A model generated the notes under the pieces. It saw only the letters and a list, made by a program, of their open reading frames with translations, did not search any database and had not been told where the DNA came from. Shown here one piece after another: positions 1 through 8,516 of a stretch of DNA of 64,000 bases; position 1 is the stretch's first letter, and each line of letters opens with the position of its first letter. The stretch lies in assembly GCF_003987855.1 (NCBI RefSeq), contig NZ_RXIZ01000004.1, forward strand, positions 132,220 through 196,219, read 5' to 3'. Origin of the DNA: Hyphomicrobium sp. (GTDB lineage Bacteria; Pseudomonadota; Alphaproteobacteria; Rhizobiales; Hyphomicrobiaceae). The translations under genes and the position numbers were made by a program.

Positions 1-557
1 CGCTTCACCGCTTCCGCATCGCCGAGCAGCACGGTCTTGATATCGCGCACGCCATCCTTGATGCCGCCTGCATAATCGCCCCGCCGAAATTTCGGCAGGA
101 TGGCATTCTGAATGATCAGTGCCGACATGGTGTCGGTCATGAAGGGCTCGAGACGGCGTCCCACCTCGATCCGAACTTTGCGATCGTTCGGCGCCACGAT
201 TAAAAGGATGCCGTTGTCCTTGCCTTTTTGGCCGATGCCCCACTTGCGCGCGAGGCCGATGCCGTAGTCTTCGATGGAATACCCCTGCAGGGATTTCACC
301 GTCACCACGGCAATCTGGTCCGTCGAGGTTTGTTCGAGCGACGCAAGATCGGCCGCGATGTCGGTCTTCTCGGCAGGCGTCAACAAACCCGCTTCATCGG
401 TGATGCGTCCCTGAAGCTCGGGATAGGCGGGATCTGCCTTGGCAACCCCGCCAATCACCACGCAGATGAAAGCCAGAAAAAACGCGAAAAAGCGCAGCAA
501 AGTTTGCACCTCGCTGCGCGGTGTAGAGAACCGAGCGGCGTTTGACGCGCCAAGCAT
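1..557 (-). CDS. TPM-domain (YgcG/TPM_phosphatase-like) protein, 3' end cut by window edge
   Basis: About 185 residues are visible and the reading frame runs off the left edge. The ATG at 557 has AGGAG nine bases upstream. A charged N-terminus is followed by a hydrophobic stretch (about residues 18-43) that looks like a signal peptide or membrane anchor. After it comes a TPM domain with the typical segments NGILLIVAP and RKVRIEVG and the later FRRGDYAGGI. Proteins of this family are exported or membrane-bound. Their role is poorly defined; some were linked to thylakoid repair or phosphatase activity. lemA lies 33 bases upstream on the same strand, a pairing seen in many bacteria, so the two are probably co-transcribed. 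Family assignment is firm; function is not. Confidence 0.85.
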   Translation of the reverse strand, partial: MLGASNAARFSTPRSEVQTLLRFFAFFLAFICVVIGGVAKADPAYPELQGRITDEAGLLTPAEKTDIAADLASLEQTSTDQIAVVTVKSLQGYSIEDYGIGLARKWGIGQKGKDNGILLIVAPNDRKVRIEVGRRLEPFMTDTMSALIIQNAILPKFRRGDYAGGIKDGVRDIKTVLLGDAEAVK

Positions 558-589
558 CGGAGAAACTCCTGCCAGGATCAAGGCCGTGC

Positions 590-1210
590 TCAGGGCTTGC
601 TGAAGTCGACCTTCGGAACCTTCTGCTCCTCGGGCGAGATGTCGAAGGTCGCCATGTCTTTCGCCTGCGGATAGAGCGCCATCTTCCATAGGCGACCCGG
701 GAATGTATTGATCTCGGTGTTGTAAGCCTGGACCGCTGAAATGTAATCGCGACGCGCAATGGCAATGCGGTTTTCGGTGCCTGCAAGCTCGCTCTGGAGA
801 GCCAGGAAGTTCTGTCCCGACTTGATGTCCGGATAGCGCTCGACCACCGCCATCAACCGCCCGAGCGCGCCAGAGAGCGTGGCCTGCGCATCCTGAAATT
901 TCTTCATCGCATCAGGATTGGTCAGGATATCCGCGGGCAACTGCACGTTCGTTGTCTGCTCGCGCGCCTTGGTAACTTCCGTGAGCACACTCTTTTCCTG
1001 GTCGGCGAAACCTTTCACCGTCTCCACAAGATTGGGAATGAGATCCGAACGCCGCTTGTACTGGTTCAGGACCTCGCTCCAGGCGGCTTTCGCTTGCTGC
1101 TCCCTCGTCGGGATCGTGTTGACCCCGCAGCCCGCCAGCGACAGCGCCGCGGCTATGGCCGCGAGGAACATCATTGGACGGACGAAGAGCTTGGACGTTG
1201 TTGCGATCAT
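590..1210 (-). CDS. lemA: LemA family lipoprotein
   Basis: The 206-aa protein begins with a lipoprotein signal peptide whose lipobox LAGC puts the lipidated cysteine at residue 28. The rest is the helical LemA domain, recognisable by YKRRSDLIPNLVETVKGF, a run with EKSVLTEVTKAR, and the C-terminal ISAVQAYNTEINTFPG. Length is normal for the family. LemA proteins are envelope proteins of unknown biochemical role, and adjacent TPM-domain genes are common, as here. The gene is the upstream member of the pair reading leftward. Confidence 0.93.
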   Translation of the reverse strand: MIATTSKLFVRPMMFLAAIAAALSLAGCGVNTIPTREQQAKAAWSEVLNQYKRRSDLIPNLVETVKGFADQEKSVLTEVTKAREQTTNVQLPADILTNPDAMKKFQDAQATLSGALGRLMAVVERYPDIKSGQNFLALQSELAGTENRIAIARRDYISAVQAYNTEINTFPGRLWKMALYPQAKDMATFDISPEEQKVPKVDFSKP

Positions 1211-1579
1211 GACGCGTATGCACCCTCGTGGCTGAACCAGACATCTTGCTAGACGGGAGCGGCCCCCAAAGGCCAGCCCTTGAACGATCCGTGCTATGAT
1301 TTTCTTTTCGCCCGTTCAAGCGACGACGAAGTATTCCCGGGACTGGCACACACGAATTGGCCCGGCTGATCTGCTCTGCCGGATCGCGGCCGACCTCCCA
1401 TGCCGGCTCCATTTCGAGACATTAGCCGCAAGTTTCTTAGCTTGATCTCGATCATCTGCTTACGCGTCCCAGATATGCGTAGATGTCAGCGAATTCTTGG
1501 AAACGGCGTTCATTACTCCCAAGTTATGTTTCGCCGGCAGTCGCAGAAAATAAGCGATACGGTTCTGATGGAGCTCAAC
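1211..1579. other. Intergenic region between lemA and the Gly/His-rich protein gene
   Basis: About 370 bases separate two divergently transcribed genes, so promoters for both should lie here. Open frames across it are shadows without ribosome-binding sites. I could not identify a well-spaced -35/-10 pair, a tRNA, or a recognisable riboswitch. Confidence 0.5.
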
Positions 1580-1957
1580 ATGAACAAATGGAAAAAAGCG
1601 CTTGCCGGAGCCGCCGCGGCGGTTGCCGCCCTTGGCTTCTCGGCGGTCGCAGAAGCCGGTCATCATGGCGGTGGCTTCCATGGAGGCGGCGGCTTCCACG
1701 GCGGTGGTTTTCACGGCGGATGGCACGGCGGTGGCGGCTGGCATGGGGGCGGTGGCTGGCGAGGCGGCCACTACGCCTACGGCGGTCATGGCTGGCACGG
1801 CCGCGGATGGCATGGCCATCGCGGCTGGCGCTATTATGGATGGGGACCAGGATTTTATTACGGTGGTCCTTACTATGCGTACTGGGGTGACTACGACGAC
1901 GGCTACCTTTGTGACGATTACTATTATCGCCGGCGCCATCCCTACTGCTACTACTGA
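1580..1957 (+). CDS. Secreted glycine/histidine/tyrosine-rich protein
   Basis: The start at 1580 (MNKWKKALAG) is chosen because GGAG stands six bases upstream and a classic signal peptide follows, ending near AVAEA. The longer upstream frame lacks these signals. The mature part of roughly 100 residues is low-complexity: repeated HGGGF/HGGGW units, then a Tyr/Trp-rich region and a DDYYYRRRHPYCYY end. Such proteins are common small exported proteins in Hyphomicrobiales. Possible roles (metal binding, envelope stress) are speculation from the histidine content. A strong intrinsic terminator lies 11 bases after the stop, so the gene is monocistronic. Confidence 0.82.
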   Translation: MNKWKKALAGAAAAVAALGFSAVAEAGHHGGGFHGGGGFHGGGFHGGWHGGGGWHGGGGWRGGHYAYGGHGWHGRGWHGHRGWRYYGWGPGFYYGGPYYAYWGDYDDGYLCDDYYYRRRHPYCYY

Positions 1958-1968
1958 GATACGCGATG

Positions 1969-1993
1969 CCGGCCCCTCGCGGGGCCGGTTTTT
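1969..1993 (+). terminator. Rho-independent terminator after the Gly/His-rich protein gene
   Basis: A perfect 8-bp GC stem (CCGGCCCC / GGGGCCGG) with loop TCGC is followed by five T residues. It sits directly after the stop at 1957. The opposite strand has no T-run, so it works rightward only. Confidence 0.9.
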
Positions 1994-2012
1994 CGTTCGA
2001 GTCCCGGCATCC

Positions 2013-2186
2013 TCAAAGCGCGTTATTGGCGCTGCCCCAATGCTCGCTGAGAAAACGAGCCGGATTGAGAACTGAGATGTCGAGATGGATCGGCGCGGCT
2101 GCCATGACGGCTGGAATACTGAAGATCAGGACCACCAGGAGCCCGCAGACGAGCGACGCTTGAAGAAACTGCACGAAGCGTTTCAA
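2013..2186 (-). CDS. Candidate 57-aa small membrane protein (TTG start)
   Basis: Reading leftward, a TTG at 2186 is preceded by AAGGGTG about eight bases upstream. It opens a 57-codon frame whose first half is a clean hydrophobic helix (about residues 5-30, including VCGLLVVLIFSIPAV) after a basic start. The second half is amphipathic and ends at a TGA. The composition is that of a small inner-membrane or exported protein, not of random antisense frame. I do not recognise a family. It would be missed by annotation limited to ATG starts or 60 residues. Confidence 0.4.
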   Translation of the reverse strand: MKRFVQFLQASLVCGLLVVLIFSIPAVMAAAPIHLDISVLNPARFLSEHWGSANNAL

Positions 2187-2280
2187 GAGAGTTGCACCCT
2201 TTCAAAGCCCAGCCCGGTGCATTTATCCTCCCTCTCGATGGCTTGGCGGAGTCCGAACCGAGTCGCCCCCGCGAAAGAAA

Positions 2281-2303
2281 TACGGCGCCACCTGGGCGCC
2301 GTA
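2281..2303 (-). terminator. Terminator hairpin downstream of the 68-aa secreted protein gene
   Basis: A perfect 9-bp stem (TACGGCGCC / GGCGCCGTA, loop ACCTG) lies 8 bases past the stop at 2312. On the minus strand it is followed by the U-rich TTTCTTTC. Confidence 0.75.
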
Positions 2304-2311
2304 CCTGAGGC

Positions 2312-2518
2312 TTACCAGTAGCGGCAGTGGCGATAGCCATGGCGCCACCAGCAGTGGCGATGACGCCAATGACGCCAGTAGACGTGCTGCGCCGCCGGCG
2401 ACTGTTCAGAGATGAGCTTAAGCGAATGAACATCACCGCTCACGGTCGCTGCGTTGGCGAGGCCAGCGCCGAGAACCATGAGCGTAGCGGCGAGCACCGC
2501 TCTCAAAGTCATTTTCAT
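2312..2518 (-). CDS. Small secreted His/Trp/Arg-rich protein
   Basis: The 68-aa product has a signal peptide (MKMTLRAVLA..., cleavage near ANA-A at about residue 23). The mature end carries repeated W-R-H motifs with two cysteines (HRHCWWRHGYRHCRYW). A similar architecture occurs in the gene at 42999-43274. Function is unknown; such short proteins are frequent in Hyphomicrobiales and are usually annotated hypothetical. A hairpin terminator follows directly. Whether it binds metal through His/Cys is only a guess from composition. Confidence 0.7.
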   Translation of the reverse strand: MKMTLRAVLAATLMVLGAGLANAATVSGDVHSLKLISEQSPAAQHVYWRHWRHRHCWWRHGYRHCRYW

Positions 2519-2734
2519 GAAGTATCTCCCCTGTTCGAGCGTCGTTTTGACGCCAAGTGAGGGGGCTAGCTATAATCGTGAGGAAACGGGCCTCGTCCAT
2601 ACGGTTTGGTAAAGCGCAGGCCTGCGCCCTAATATTCCGGCCGAGTGTTACTTGAGAGGTTCGTGCTGGCAGGCTCCACGTTGGGAAAGCCCGAAAGCAT
2701 GATTTCAGGAGGTATGGCTGAAATCTTATGTGCC

Positions 2735-2809
<75 letters not shown>

Positions 2810-2989
2810 ATGTCCAGATGCTTACGCCGCCTTGCGGCGGCGGAAGACCCGCCTTATGGCGCAAGTGCTCGACCAATGCAAGCCCTGTCTCAAGGCAGCA
2901 AAACCGGGCGTCCGGCACCATATATCGTGGCCCTAGCTACGGCTGGAGTACGGTGTGGATCAAAACCCAGTCGGAGAGTGTTTCAGCCA

Positions 2990-3493
2990 ATGCCCGCGAC
3001 CCGCGACCAACTATTCTCGACCCTGGCGGATCTTAAAATCGAGACGCAGACCATCGACCATCCAGCGGTGTTCACCGTGGCCGAAAGCGAAGACGTCAAG
3101 ATCGACCTTCCCGGAGCGCATACGAAGAATTTGTTTCTGAAGGACGACAAAGGCGCACTTTTCCTCGTCGTCGCCAATACCGAGACGCGCGTTGACCTCA
3201 AGGCGCTATCGAAGCGATTGGGCGCCGGACGGTTCTCTTTCGGCAAGCCCGAGTTATTGATGGAAGCACTTGGCGTGACACCCGGCGCGGTGACCGCATT
3301 TTCCGCCATGAATGACACCAACAATCGTGTGAAGATCATCTTCGACGAAGCATTGATGACGGAAGACACGATCAACTGTCATCCGCTTGAAAATACGGCG
3401 ACCACAAACATTGCACGCGACGATCTTTTGCGGTTCATTCGCGCCACCGGCCATGAACCCCGCGTCATGGTGTTGACGCAGCCTGAGGTCTGA
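2990..3493 (+). CDS. YbaK/ProX-family aminoacyl-tRNA deacylase
   Basis: The protein of 167 residues begins MPATRDQLFSTLADL, chosen because the homologous domain starts here and the open frame further upstream crosses the tRNA-Gly gene. It is a single YbaK/prolyl-tRNA-synthetase-associated domain, with the family's segments KNLFLKDDKGALFLVV, KRLGAGRFSFG, the GVTPGAVTAFSAMND loop and NCHPLENTATT near the end. Family members hydrolyse mischarged tRNA in trans; the alphaproteobacterial ProXp-ala/PrdX type clears Ala-tRNA(Pro). The exact substrate cannot be fixed from this reading. Twenty bases separate it from the next gene, suggesting co-transcription. Confidence 0.9.
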   Translation: MPATRDQLFSTLADLKIETQTIDHPAVFTVAESEDVKIDLPGAHTKNLFLKDDKGALFLVVANTETRVDLKALSKRLGAGRFSFGKPELLMEALGVTPGAVTAFSAMNDTNNRVKIIFDEALMTEDTINCHPLENTATTNIARDDLLRFIRATGHEPRVMVLTQPEV

Positions 3494-3513
3494 GCGGGAG
3501 GAGATTGGCTCAA

Positions 3514-4428
3514 ATGGAATTTGGCGCAAAAGGCACAGAGTTCGGCGCTCCCGGTGCCGCCGAGATGATCAAGGACGCCACGACGGCGACTTTCAAGGCG
3601 GACGTTATCGAAGCGTCTAAATCCGTGCCCGTGATCGTCGATTTCTGGGCGGCTTGGTGCGGCCCGTGCAAGCAGCTCACGCCCGTGATCGAGAAGGTCG
3701 TGCGCAGTTACGGTGGCAAGGTTCGTCTCGTCAAAGTGAACGTCGACGAAAACCAGGCGATCTCCGCCCAGCTTCGTATCCAATCGCTGCCGACGGTCTA
3801 CGCGTTTCGCGATGGGCAGCCGATCGACGGCTTTGTCGGCGTCCAGCCGGAGAGCGCGGTCAAATCGTTCATCGATCGGCTCGTCGCCGATGACGCCGAG
3901 ATCAGCATCGCCGACATTCTGAAAACCGGCGAAGAGTTGCTTGAACAGAACGATCTCCAGGGCGCCGCCGAAGTCTTTGCGAGCGTGCTCCAGGAAGATC
4001 GCACCAATGCCGAGGCACTAGCGGGCCTCGCCTCCTGCTACATGAAGAGCGGTGATGTCGAACGAGCCGGCCAGACCCTGGAGTTGGTGCCTCCGGATAA
4101 ACGGGAACTTCCGGTGGTCAAAAGCGTCGAAGCCGCGATCCTCCTGGCTCAAAAAGGCGCCGATACCAGCGAATTGGCGCAACTGAGACAGCGCGTCGCG
4201 CAGAACCCTCAGGATTACCAGGCAACGCTAGACCTCGCCGTCGGACTGGGGGCTACAGGCGATCGGCAGGATGCCCTTGAACTTCTTCTTGATCTCGTCA
4301 GGATGGATCGCAAATGGAACGATGAGGCTGCGCGTAAGCAGCTCCTGCAGCTTTTCGACGCCTGGGGCCCGAAAGAGCCGCTAGTCGCCGAGGGGCGCCG
4401 CAGGCTATCATCGATCCTGTTCAGTTGA
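3514..4428 (+). CDS. Thioredoxin-fold co-chaperone with TPR region (CnoX/YbbN-like)
   Basis: I place the start at the ATG at 3514, ten bases from AGGAG; the TTG at 3505 lies too close to that site. The product of 304 residues has an N-terminal thioredoxin domain with an intact WCGPC active site (residues 48-52) and the cis-Pro segment SLPTVYAF. A C-terminal tetratricopeptide region follows (about 135-300; NDLQGAAEVFASVL and similar helices). This is the CnoX/YbbN architecture, a holdase and redox protein cooperating with GroEL. E. coli CnoX lacks the first active-site cysteine, whereas this one keeps CxxC and may retain oxidoreductase activity. Confidence 0.92.
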   Translation: MEFGAKGTEFGAPGAAEMIKDATTATFKADVIEASKSVPVIVDFWAAWCGPCKQLTPVIEKVVRSYGGKVRLVKVNVDENQAISAQLRIQSLPTVYAFRDGQPIDGFVGVQPESAVKSFIDRLVADDAEISIADILKTGEELLEQNDLQGAAEVFASVLQEDRTNAEALAGLASCYMKSGDVERAGQTLELVPPDKRELPVVKSVEAAILLAQKGADTSELAQLRQRVAQNPQDYQATLDLAVGLGATGDRQDALELLLDLVRMDRKWNDEAARKQLLQLFDAWGPKEPLVAEGRRRLSSILFS

Positions 4429-4459
4429 TCTTACCGTTGTCTCGCGGAGACGATCGCTC

Positions 4460-5143
4460 TTGACGCTCACGGACCGCTACCGCCGCCCTGCGGACCTACC
4501 ATCGAGGATCCCGGTCTTTCCGCTCCGCGGCGCCATCCTGCTGCCGCGTGCGACCCTGCCTCTCAATATCTTCGAGCCGCGCTATCTCGAGATGATCGAC
4601 AACGTGATGTCGGGAGCGCGGATCATCGGCATCCTGCAACCGCTTCTCTCCAGCGATGACGAACAGGAAAGCCCGACGGAAAAATCCGCGGAGTTGCGCG
4701 CCGTGGGATGCGTCGGCCGGGTGACGTCTTATCAGGAACTCGACGATGGCCGCCTGATCATAACGCTGACAGGAATCACCCGCTTCCAGTGCGTCGGCGA
4801 AGCCGAAAGCGAAATGCCCTATCGCATCATGAGCGTCAGCTACGACAAGTTCGCGAGCGACTTGACGGAGGGCCTCGGCGAAGAAATGGTCGACCGGCCA
4901 AACTTGCTGCGTGTCCTGCGAACCTATCTCGAAGCCAATCGCCTCAAAACAGACTGGTCGACGATCCAGCGTGCTTCGAACGAGTTTCTAATCAATGCAC
5001 TTTCGGTGATGTGCCCGTATGGGCCTGAAGAGAAGCAGGCTCTTCTCGAAGCGAAGGACCTCAGGTCCCGAGCCGAAGTCCTCGTCGCCCTTGCCGAGAT
5101 CGACTTAGCGTCGAACGGCAGCAGTGGCACCACGCTGCAGTAA
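4460..5143 (+). CDS. LON substrate-binding-domain protein
   Basis: The 227-aa protein consists of the Lon N-terminal (LAN/PUA-like) domain only. It starts [20 protein letters not shown] with the family's FEPRYLEM motif and has no AAA+ or protease part. The TTG start at 4460 has GGAG about 11 bases upstream, and the N-terminus fits family length. Stand-alone LON-domain proteins are widespread in Alphaproteobacteria next to a thioredoxin-TPR gene and a Trm112-type gene, exactly as here. They are presumed to bind unfolded proteins, but the function has not been settled. It forms an operon with its neighbours. Confidence 0.92.
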   Translation: MTLTDRYRRPADLPSRIPVFPLRGAILLPRATLPLNIFEPRYLEMIDNVMSGARIIGILQPLLSSDDEQESPTEKSAELRAVGCVGRVTSYQELDDGRLIITLTGITRFQCVGEAESEMPYRIMSVSYDKFASDLTEGLGEEMVDRPNLLRVLRTYLEANRLKTDWSTIQRASNEFLINALSVMCPYGPEEKQALLEAKDLRSRAEVLVALAEIDLASNGSSGTTLQ

Positions 5144-5159
5144 CGGGCGGGAGCAAGCG

Positions 5160-5390
5160 GTGACCGAGGACATCGACGATACCCCGGCTGAGGACGCGAC
5201 CGCGGTCGATCCGAAGTTGCTTGAGCTTCTGGTCTGCCCGTTCACAAAGACTCGGCTCGTCTACGATGCGGGCTCGCGCGAACTGTTGAGCAAAGCAGCT
5301 GGGCTCGCGTTCCCCATTCGCCATGGCGTACCCCTCATGATCGAGGAAGCCGCGCGAAAACTGACCGACGCGGATCTGCGCCGCCTGTAG
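5160..5390 (+). CDS. Trm112 family protein (UPF0434)
   Basis: A GTG at 5160 preceded by GGGAG (seven-base spacing) gives a 76-aa protein; an earlier in-frame start would overlap the LON gene. The core [17 protein letters not shown] is the start of the Trm112 zinc-ribbon-like fold, followed by [21 protein letters not shown]. Only one of the usual zinc cysteines is visible, as in many bacterial members. Trm112 proteins activate SAM methyltransferases in eukaryotes and archaea; in bacteria the partner is usually unknown. It is the last gene of the thioredoxin-LON-Trm112 group. Confidence 0.9.
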   Translation: MTEDIDDTPAEDATAVDPKLLELLVCPFTKTRLVYDAGSRELLSKAAGLAFPIRHGVPLMIEEAARKLTDADLRRL

Positions 5391-5524
5391 TCGCCGAGGT
5401 GCGCAACATTTCAGACAAACGTGCACAGCGCCATCGTCTGGCGTCAGAGTCGCGCTTAACCAAGTCTCTTTAGACTCCGTAAAAGTACATTGGCCGACTG
5501 TCGCCCCGGGATTTGAGGGGCACG

Positions 5525-7465
5525 ATGTTGTTAGGAAGAAAGACCAGCGCGCAGCCTGTTGCGACCGGTCATGACCGGGCGTCGCCAGATCAACGCGGCA
5601 TGGGAAAAGTCACCAGACGGGCTATTGCGGCATTCGCTGCTGCAATCGGACTGCTGCTCGCATGTGTCGGCATCGCGCGAACCGGAGCCACCATCGATGC
5701 GGGAGTCGTTGTCGCGGTAGTTGGCGCAGCTCTGGCGGCCGCTGGAGTGAATTCCTTATTCCAGCGACCAAGCGCGAGGGGAGCCGATATCTCGACAAAA
5801 AGCCCCGCGGGTTATGGGATCGACGCCAGCATCGAGAACCTGAGAGATGCTCAATGGCGATTGGCCGACAGCGCCGCGCGCTATCGCCAGCTTCTCGATG
5901 CGCAAGCCGATTTCATCGTCCGCTATTCGCGTGAGGGCCGCGTGGTGTTTGCCAACACCGCATTCCTGGAAGCATTCCGTCTCCCCCTTGAGGAGGTGCT
6001 CGGTTCGCCATTCCGGCCCCGGGCAACACGGACCGAAACAACCGCCGGTTCGCCCGGCTCGCCCCGAAGAATTCTCGAGCTTCTCCCGATGTATAAGGGC
6101 AAGCGCTGGATTGCGTGGGACGAAACGGAAGTAATGACGCCCGAGGGCCGAATTGAACTCCAGCGCGTCGGACGCGACGTTACTTTGGACCGCGAAATCG
6201 GCGAGCAACTCCGCGCAGCGAGGGAAAGTGCAGAAACGGCCAGCCGAGAGAAATCGCGATTTCTCGCTGCTATGAGCCACGAGATACGTACGCCGATGAA
6301 CGGTATCATTGGTATGATAAGCCTTCTGCGCGATACCGAACTTGATGCCGAACAGAGAAACCTCGCTCGCGTCGCCGACGATTCCGCCCGGGCCTTGATG
6401 GGCCTTCTCGACGGCATTCTCGACTTCTCGAAAATCGAAGCCGGCAAGCTCGAACTTGCAAGCGAAGTTTTTTCGCTGCGGGACTGCATCGCCCAGATGA
6501 TGCAATTGATGGCGCCAGAGGCGGCCGCCAAAAATCTATCGTTCACCTCTTCGGTTTCTGAGAAGCTTCCCGAGTGGGTGCAGGGCGATAAAATGCGGCT
6601 CCGGCAGATCATCCTCAACCTGCTCTCGAACGCGATCAAATTCACCGATGCAGGCAGCGTCGCACTTCGAATAGACCTCGCAGACAGCCAAACGACAGCC
6701 GCCGGCGTTGCGCGCGTAGCGATCGAAGTCTCCGATTCAGGCATTGGCTTTTCGCCGGAGGCAGCATGCCTGCTTTTCGAAGAGTTCGAACAGGATCTGA
6801 CCGCCGAGCATCGGAGCCGCGGCGGTGCGGGGCTCGGTCTCGCAATCTCGAAGCGGCTAGCCCAAGCCATGTCGGGCGAGCTTGTAGCCTCCGCAAGTGG
6901 TCCTCATAGAGGTGCTGTGTTTACCGCCATGCTGGAACTCCGGGTCGCCTCTGCGCCGAAGCATATCTCCGCCGAGCGAGCGGGCTCTCTTCCAAGCGAT
7001 GCGGGAGAAACAGCGCGGCGACGGACCGGCGTTCCGAGGTTCAGTGCGCTGGTGGCCGAGGACAATCAGATCAGCGCCCTCCTGGCAACTAAGATCATCG
7101 AGCGGGCAGGCGGGCAGGCAACCGTGGTGCCAAACGGCAGATCCGCGATAACGGCAATATGGGAAACGCTAGAACGCAAGCGCCCCGCCTTCGACCTCAT
7201 CCTTATGGATCTGCTGATGCCCGAGATCGATGGGCTGACAGCCACCAAGTCGATAAAGGCCCTCTTTGCCCGACGTCCGGATTCCAGCATGGCCTGCCCG
7301 CCGATCATTGCACTGACGGCAAACGCCTTCGCTGAGGATCGTGAACGCTGCCTGGCGGCGGGAATGGATGATTACCTCTCCAAGCCCTTTGAGCCGGACC
7401 AATTGCACGAGCTTCTGCTACGCTGGACGGCGCACCGAGTGGGGGCCGCGCCGCCCGCTGCCTGA
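5525..7465 (+). CDS. Hybrid sensor histidine kinase (2 TM, PAS, HisKA, HATPase, REC)
   Basis: The ATG at 5525 has GAGGGG five bases upstream, giving 646 residues. Two hydrophobic helices (about 33-50 and 59-76) are followed by a PAS domain (about 120-220). The dimerisation and phosphoacceptor helix contains MSHEIRTPMNG with His252. The ATPase domain has the N box (LNLLSNAIKF), DSGIGF and GGAGLGLAIS. The C-terminal receiver domain contains the phosphoacceptor Asp562 in LILMDLLMPEIDG. The layout resembles alphaproteobacterial hybrid kinases that feed a phosphotransferase. No cognate regulator or phosphotransferase is nearby, so the input and target are unknown. Confidence 0.94.
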   Translation: MLLGRKTSAQPVATGHDRASPDQRGMGKVTRRAIAAFAAAIGLLLACVGIARTGATIDAGVVVAVVGAALAAAGVNSLFQRPSARGADISTKSPAGYGIDASIENLRDAQWRLADSAARYRQLLDAQADFIVRYSREGRVVFANTAFLEAFRLPLEEVLGSPFRPRATRTETTAGSPGSPRRILELLPMYKGKRWIAWDETEVMTPEGRIELQRVGRDVTLDREIGEQLRAARESAETASREKSRFLAAMSHEIRTPMNGIIGMISLLRDTELDAEQRNLARVADDSARALMGLLDGILDFSKIEAGKLELASEVFSLRDCIAQMMQLMAPEAAAKNLSFTSSVSEKLPEWVQGDKMRLRQIILNLLSNAIKFTDAGSVALRIDLADSQTTAAGVARVAIEVSDSGIGFSPEAACLLFEEFEQDLTAEHRSRGGAGLGLAISKRLAQAMSGELVASASGPHRGAVFTAMLELRVASAPKHISAERAGSLPSDAGETARRRTGVPRFSALVAEDNQISALLATKIIERAGGQATVVPNGRSAITAIWETLERKRPAFDLILMDLLMPEIDGLTATKSIKALFARRPDSSMACPPIIALTANAFAEDRERCLAAGMDDYLSKPFEPDQLHELLLRWTAHRVGAAPPAA

Positions 7466-7536
7466 CGTTTGGATCTAAAAACTGTCACGGAATCGTGGTA
7501 GCCGCGTGCTTTGGAGCTCTGTTGGGATTTCCATCG

Positions 7537-8505
7537 ATGTGGCAGGCAATCGCGGACCGCAGCAAACGTAAAGCAGGGGGACTGGGAAAGCTCCCGGCCG
7601 GCTTGGCGGCTTTCGAGGCGCTACGGGCGCCGGGTCGTCGGCTGAAAGCCATGACGCGCGAAATCGAGCCGAAAGTCTACGGTCGCGTAGGCAATCTCGA
7701 AGTGCGCTTGGCACGCACATGGTCCGAGATCAAACTCGCTCAGCGGCTGCGCTACCAGGTCTTCTTCGAAGAGATGTCCGCGGTCCCGAGCCGCCTCGCC
7801 CAATTTCGCCGTCGCGACGAAGACGCCTACGACGCCCTTTGCGATCACCTCCTCGTTGTCGATCTCGACAAAACCAAGCCGGGCCGACCAGGCAGGCCGG
7901 AGCGGCCCGCGGTCATCGGCACCTACCGCATCCTTCGCCAGGAAGTTGCTGAGCGCGGTCCAGGTTTCTATTCGGCCAGCGAGTACGACATTGCCCCTCT
8001 CTTGAAGCGCAAAGCTTCAACGCTCAGGTTCATGGAACTTGGCCGTTCGTGCGTGTTGGCCCCATACCGCAGCAAGCGCTCTGTCGAACTGCTCTGGCAT
8101 GGACTTTGGACTTACGTTCGCGAAAACCGCATCGACGTCATGATCGGCTGCGCCAGCTTCGAAGGCGTCGATCTCGACGAACACAAAATGGCGCTGAGCT
8201 ATCTGCACCATAAAGCGCTTGCGCCTGAGGAATGGCGCTGTCGGGCCCGCGAGCCGTTTGGCGTATCAATGGATTTGATGCCCCCCTCGGAGATTGATCA
8301 GAAGGCGGCGTTGAAGGCCATGCCTCCCTTGATCAAAGCCTATTTGCGCCTTGGCGCCTACTTCGGCGAGGGCGCCGTGATCGACAGGCAGTTCGGCACG
8401 ACGGACGTGCTGGTGATCATGCCCGTCGCCAACATCGATCCCCGCTATTTTGAGCACTATGGCGCGCCCGCCGAAACGAAGAGCCGTATCGCCGTCGACG
8501 CTTAA
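7537..8505 (+). CDS. olsB: GNAT-fold acyltransferase, OlsB-like (ornithine lipid synthesis)
   Basis: The product contains the Acetyltransf_5 (hemolysin-type N-acyltransferase) domain, from VRLARTWSEIKLAQRLRYQVF through the ELGRSCVLAPYRSKRSVELL helix to the CASFEGVDLD segment. OlsB acylates ornithine with a 3-hydroxyacyl group from ACP, giving lyso-ornithine lipid that OlsA completes. An ATG at 7537 (322 aa) is taken as start, with GGGA about nine bases upstream; a GTG at 7495 would add 14 residues. A PlsC-type acyltransferase at 23208 could be the OlsA partner, but that is inference. OlsB itself is the usual annotation for alphaproteobacterial members of this length. Confidence 0.85.
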   Translation: MWQAIADRSKRKAGGLGKLPAGLAAFEALRAPGRRLKAMTREIEPKVYGRVGNLEVRLARTWSEIKLAQRLRYQVFFEEMSAVPSRLAQFRRRDEDAYDALCDHLLVVDLDKTKPGRPGRPERPAVIGTYRILRQEVAERGPGFYSASEYDIAPLLKRKASTLRFMELGRSCVLAPYRSKRSVELLWHGLWTYVRENRIDVMIGCASFEGVDLDEHKMALSYLHHKALAPEEWRCRAREPFGVSMDLMPPSEIDQKAALKAMPPLIKAYLRLGAYFGEGAVIDRQFGTTDVLVIMPVANIDPRYFEHYGAPAETKSRIAVDA

Positions 8506-8516
8506 GCGATCTTCTT

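Noticed and set aside
1270-1300. Heat-shock (RpoH-type) promoter CTTGAA ... CTATGAT before the Gly/His-rich gene
   Set aside because: The two boxes are only about nine bases apart, too close for a functional promoter.
2085-2321. Forward open frame of 78 codons
   Set aside because: No ribosome site, composition of random frame, and it overlaps a likely terminator and two leftward small genes.
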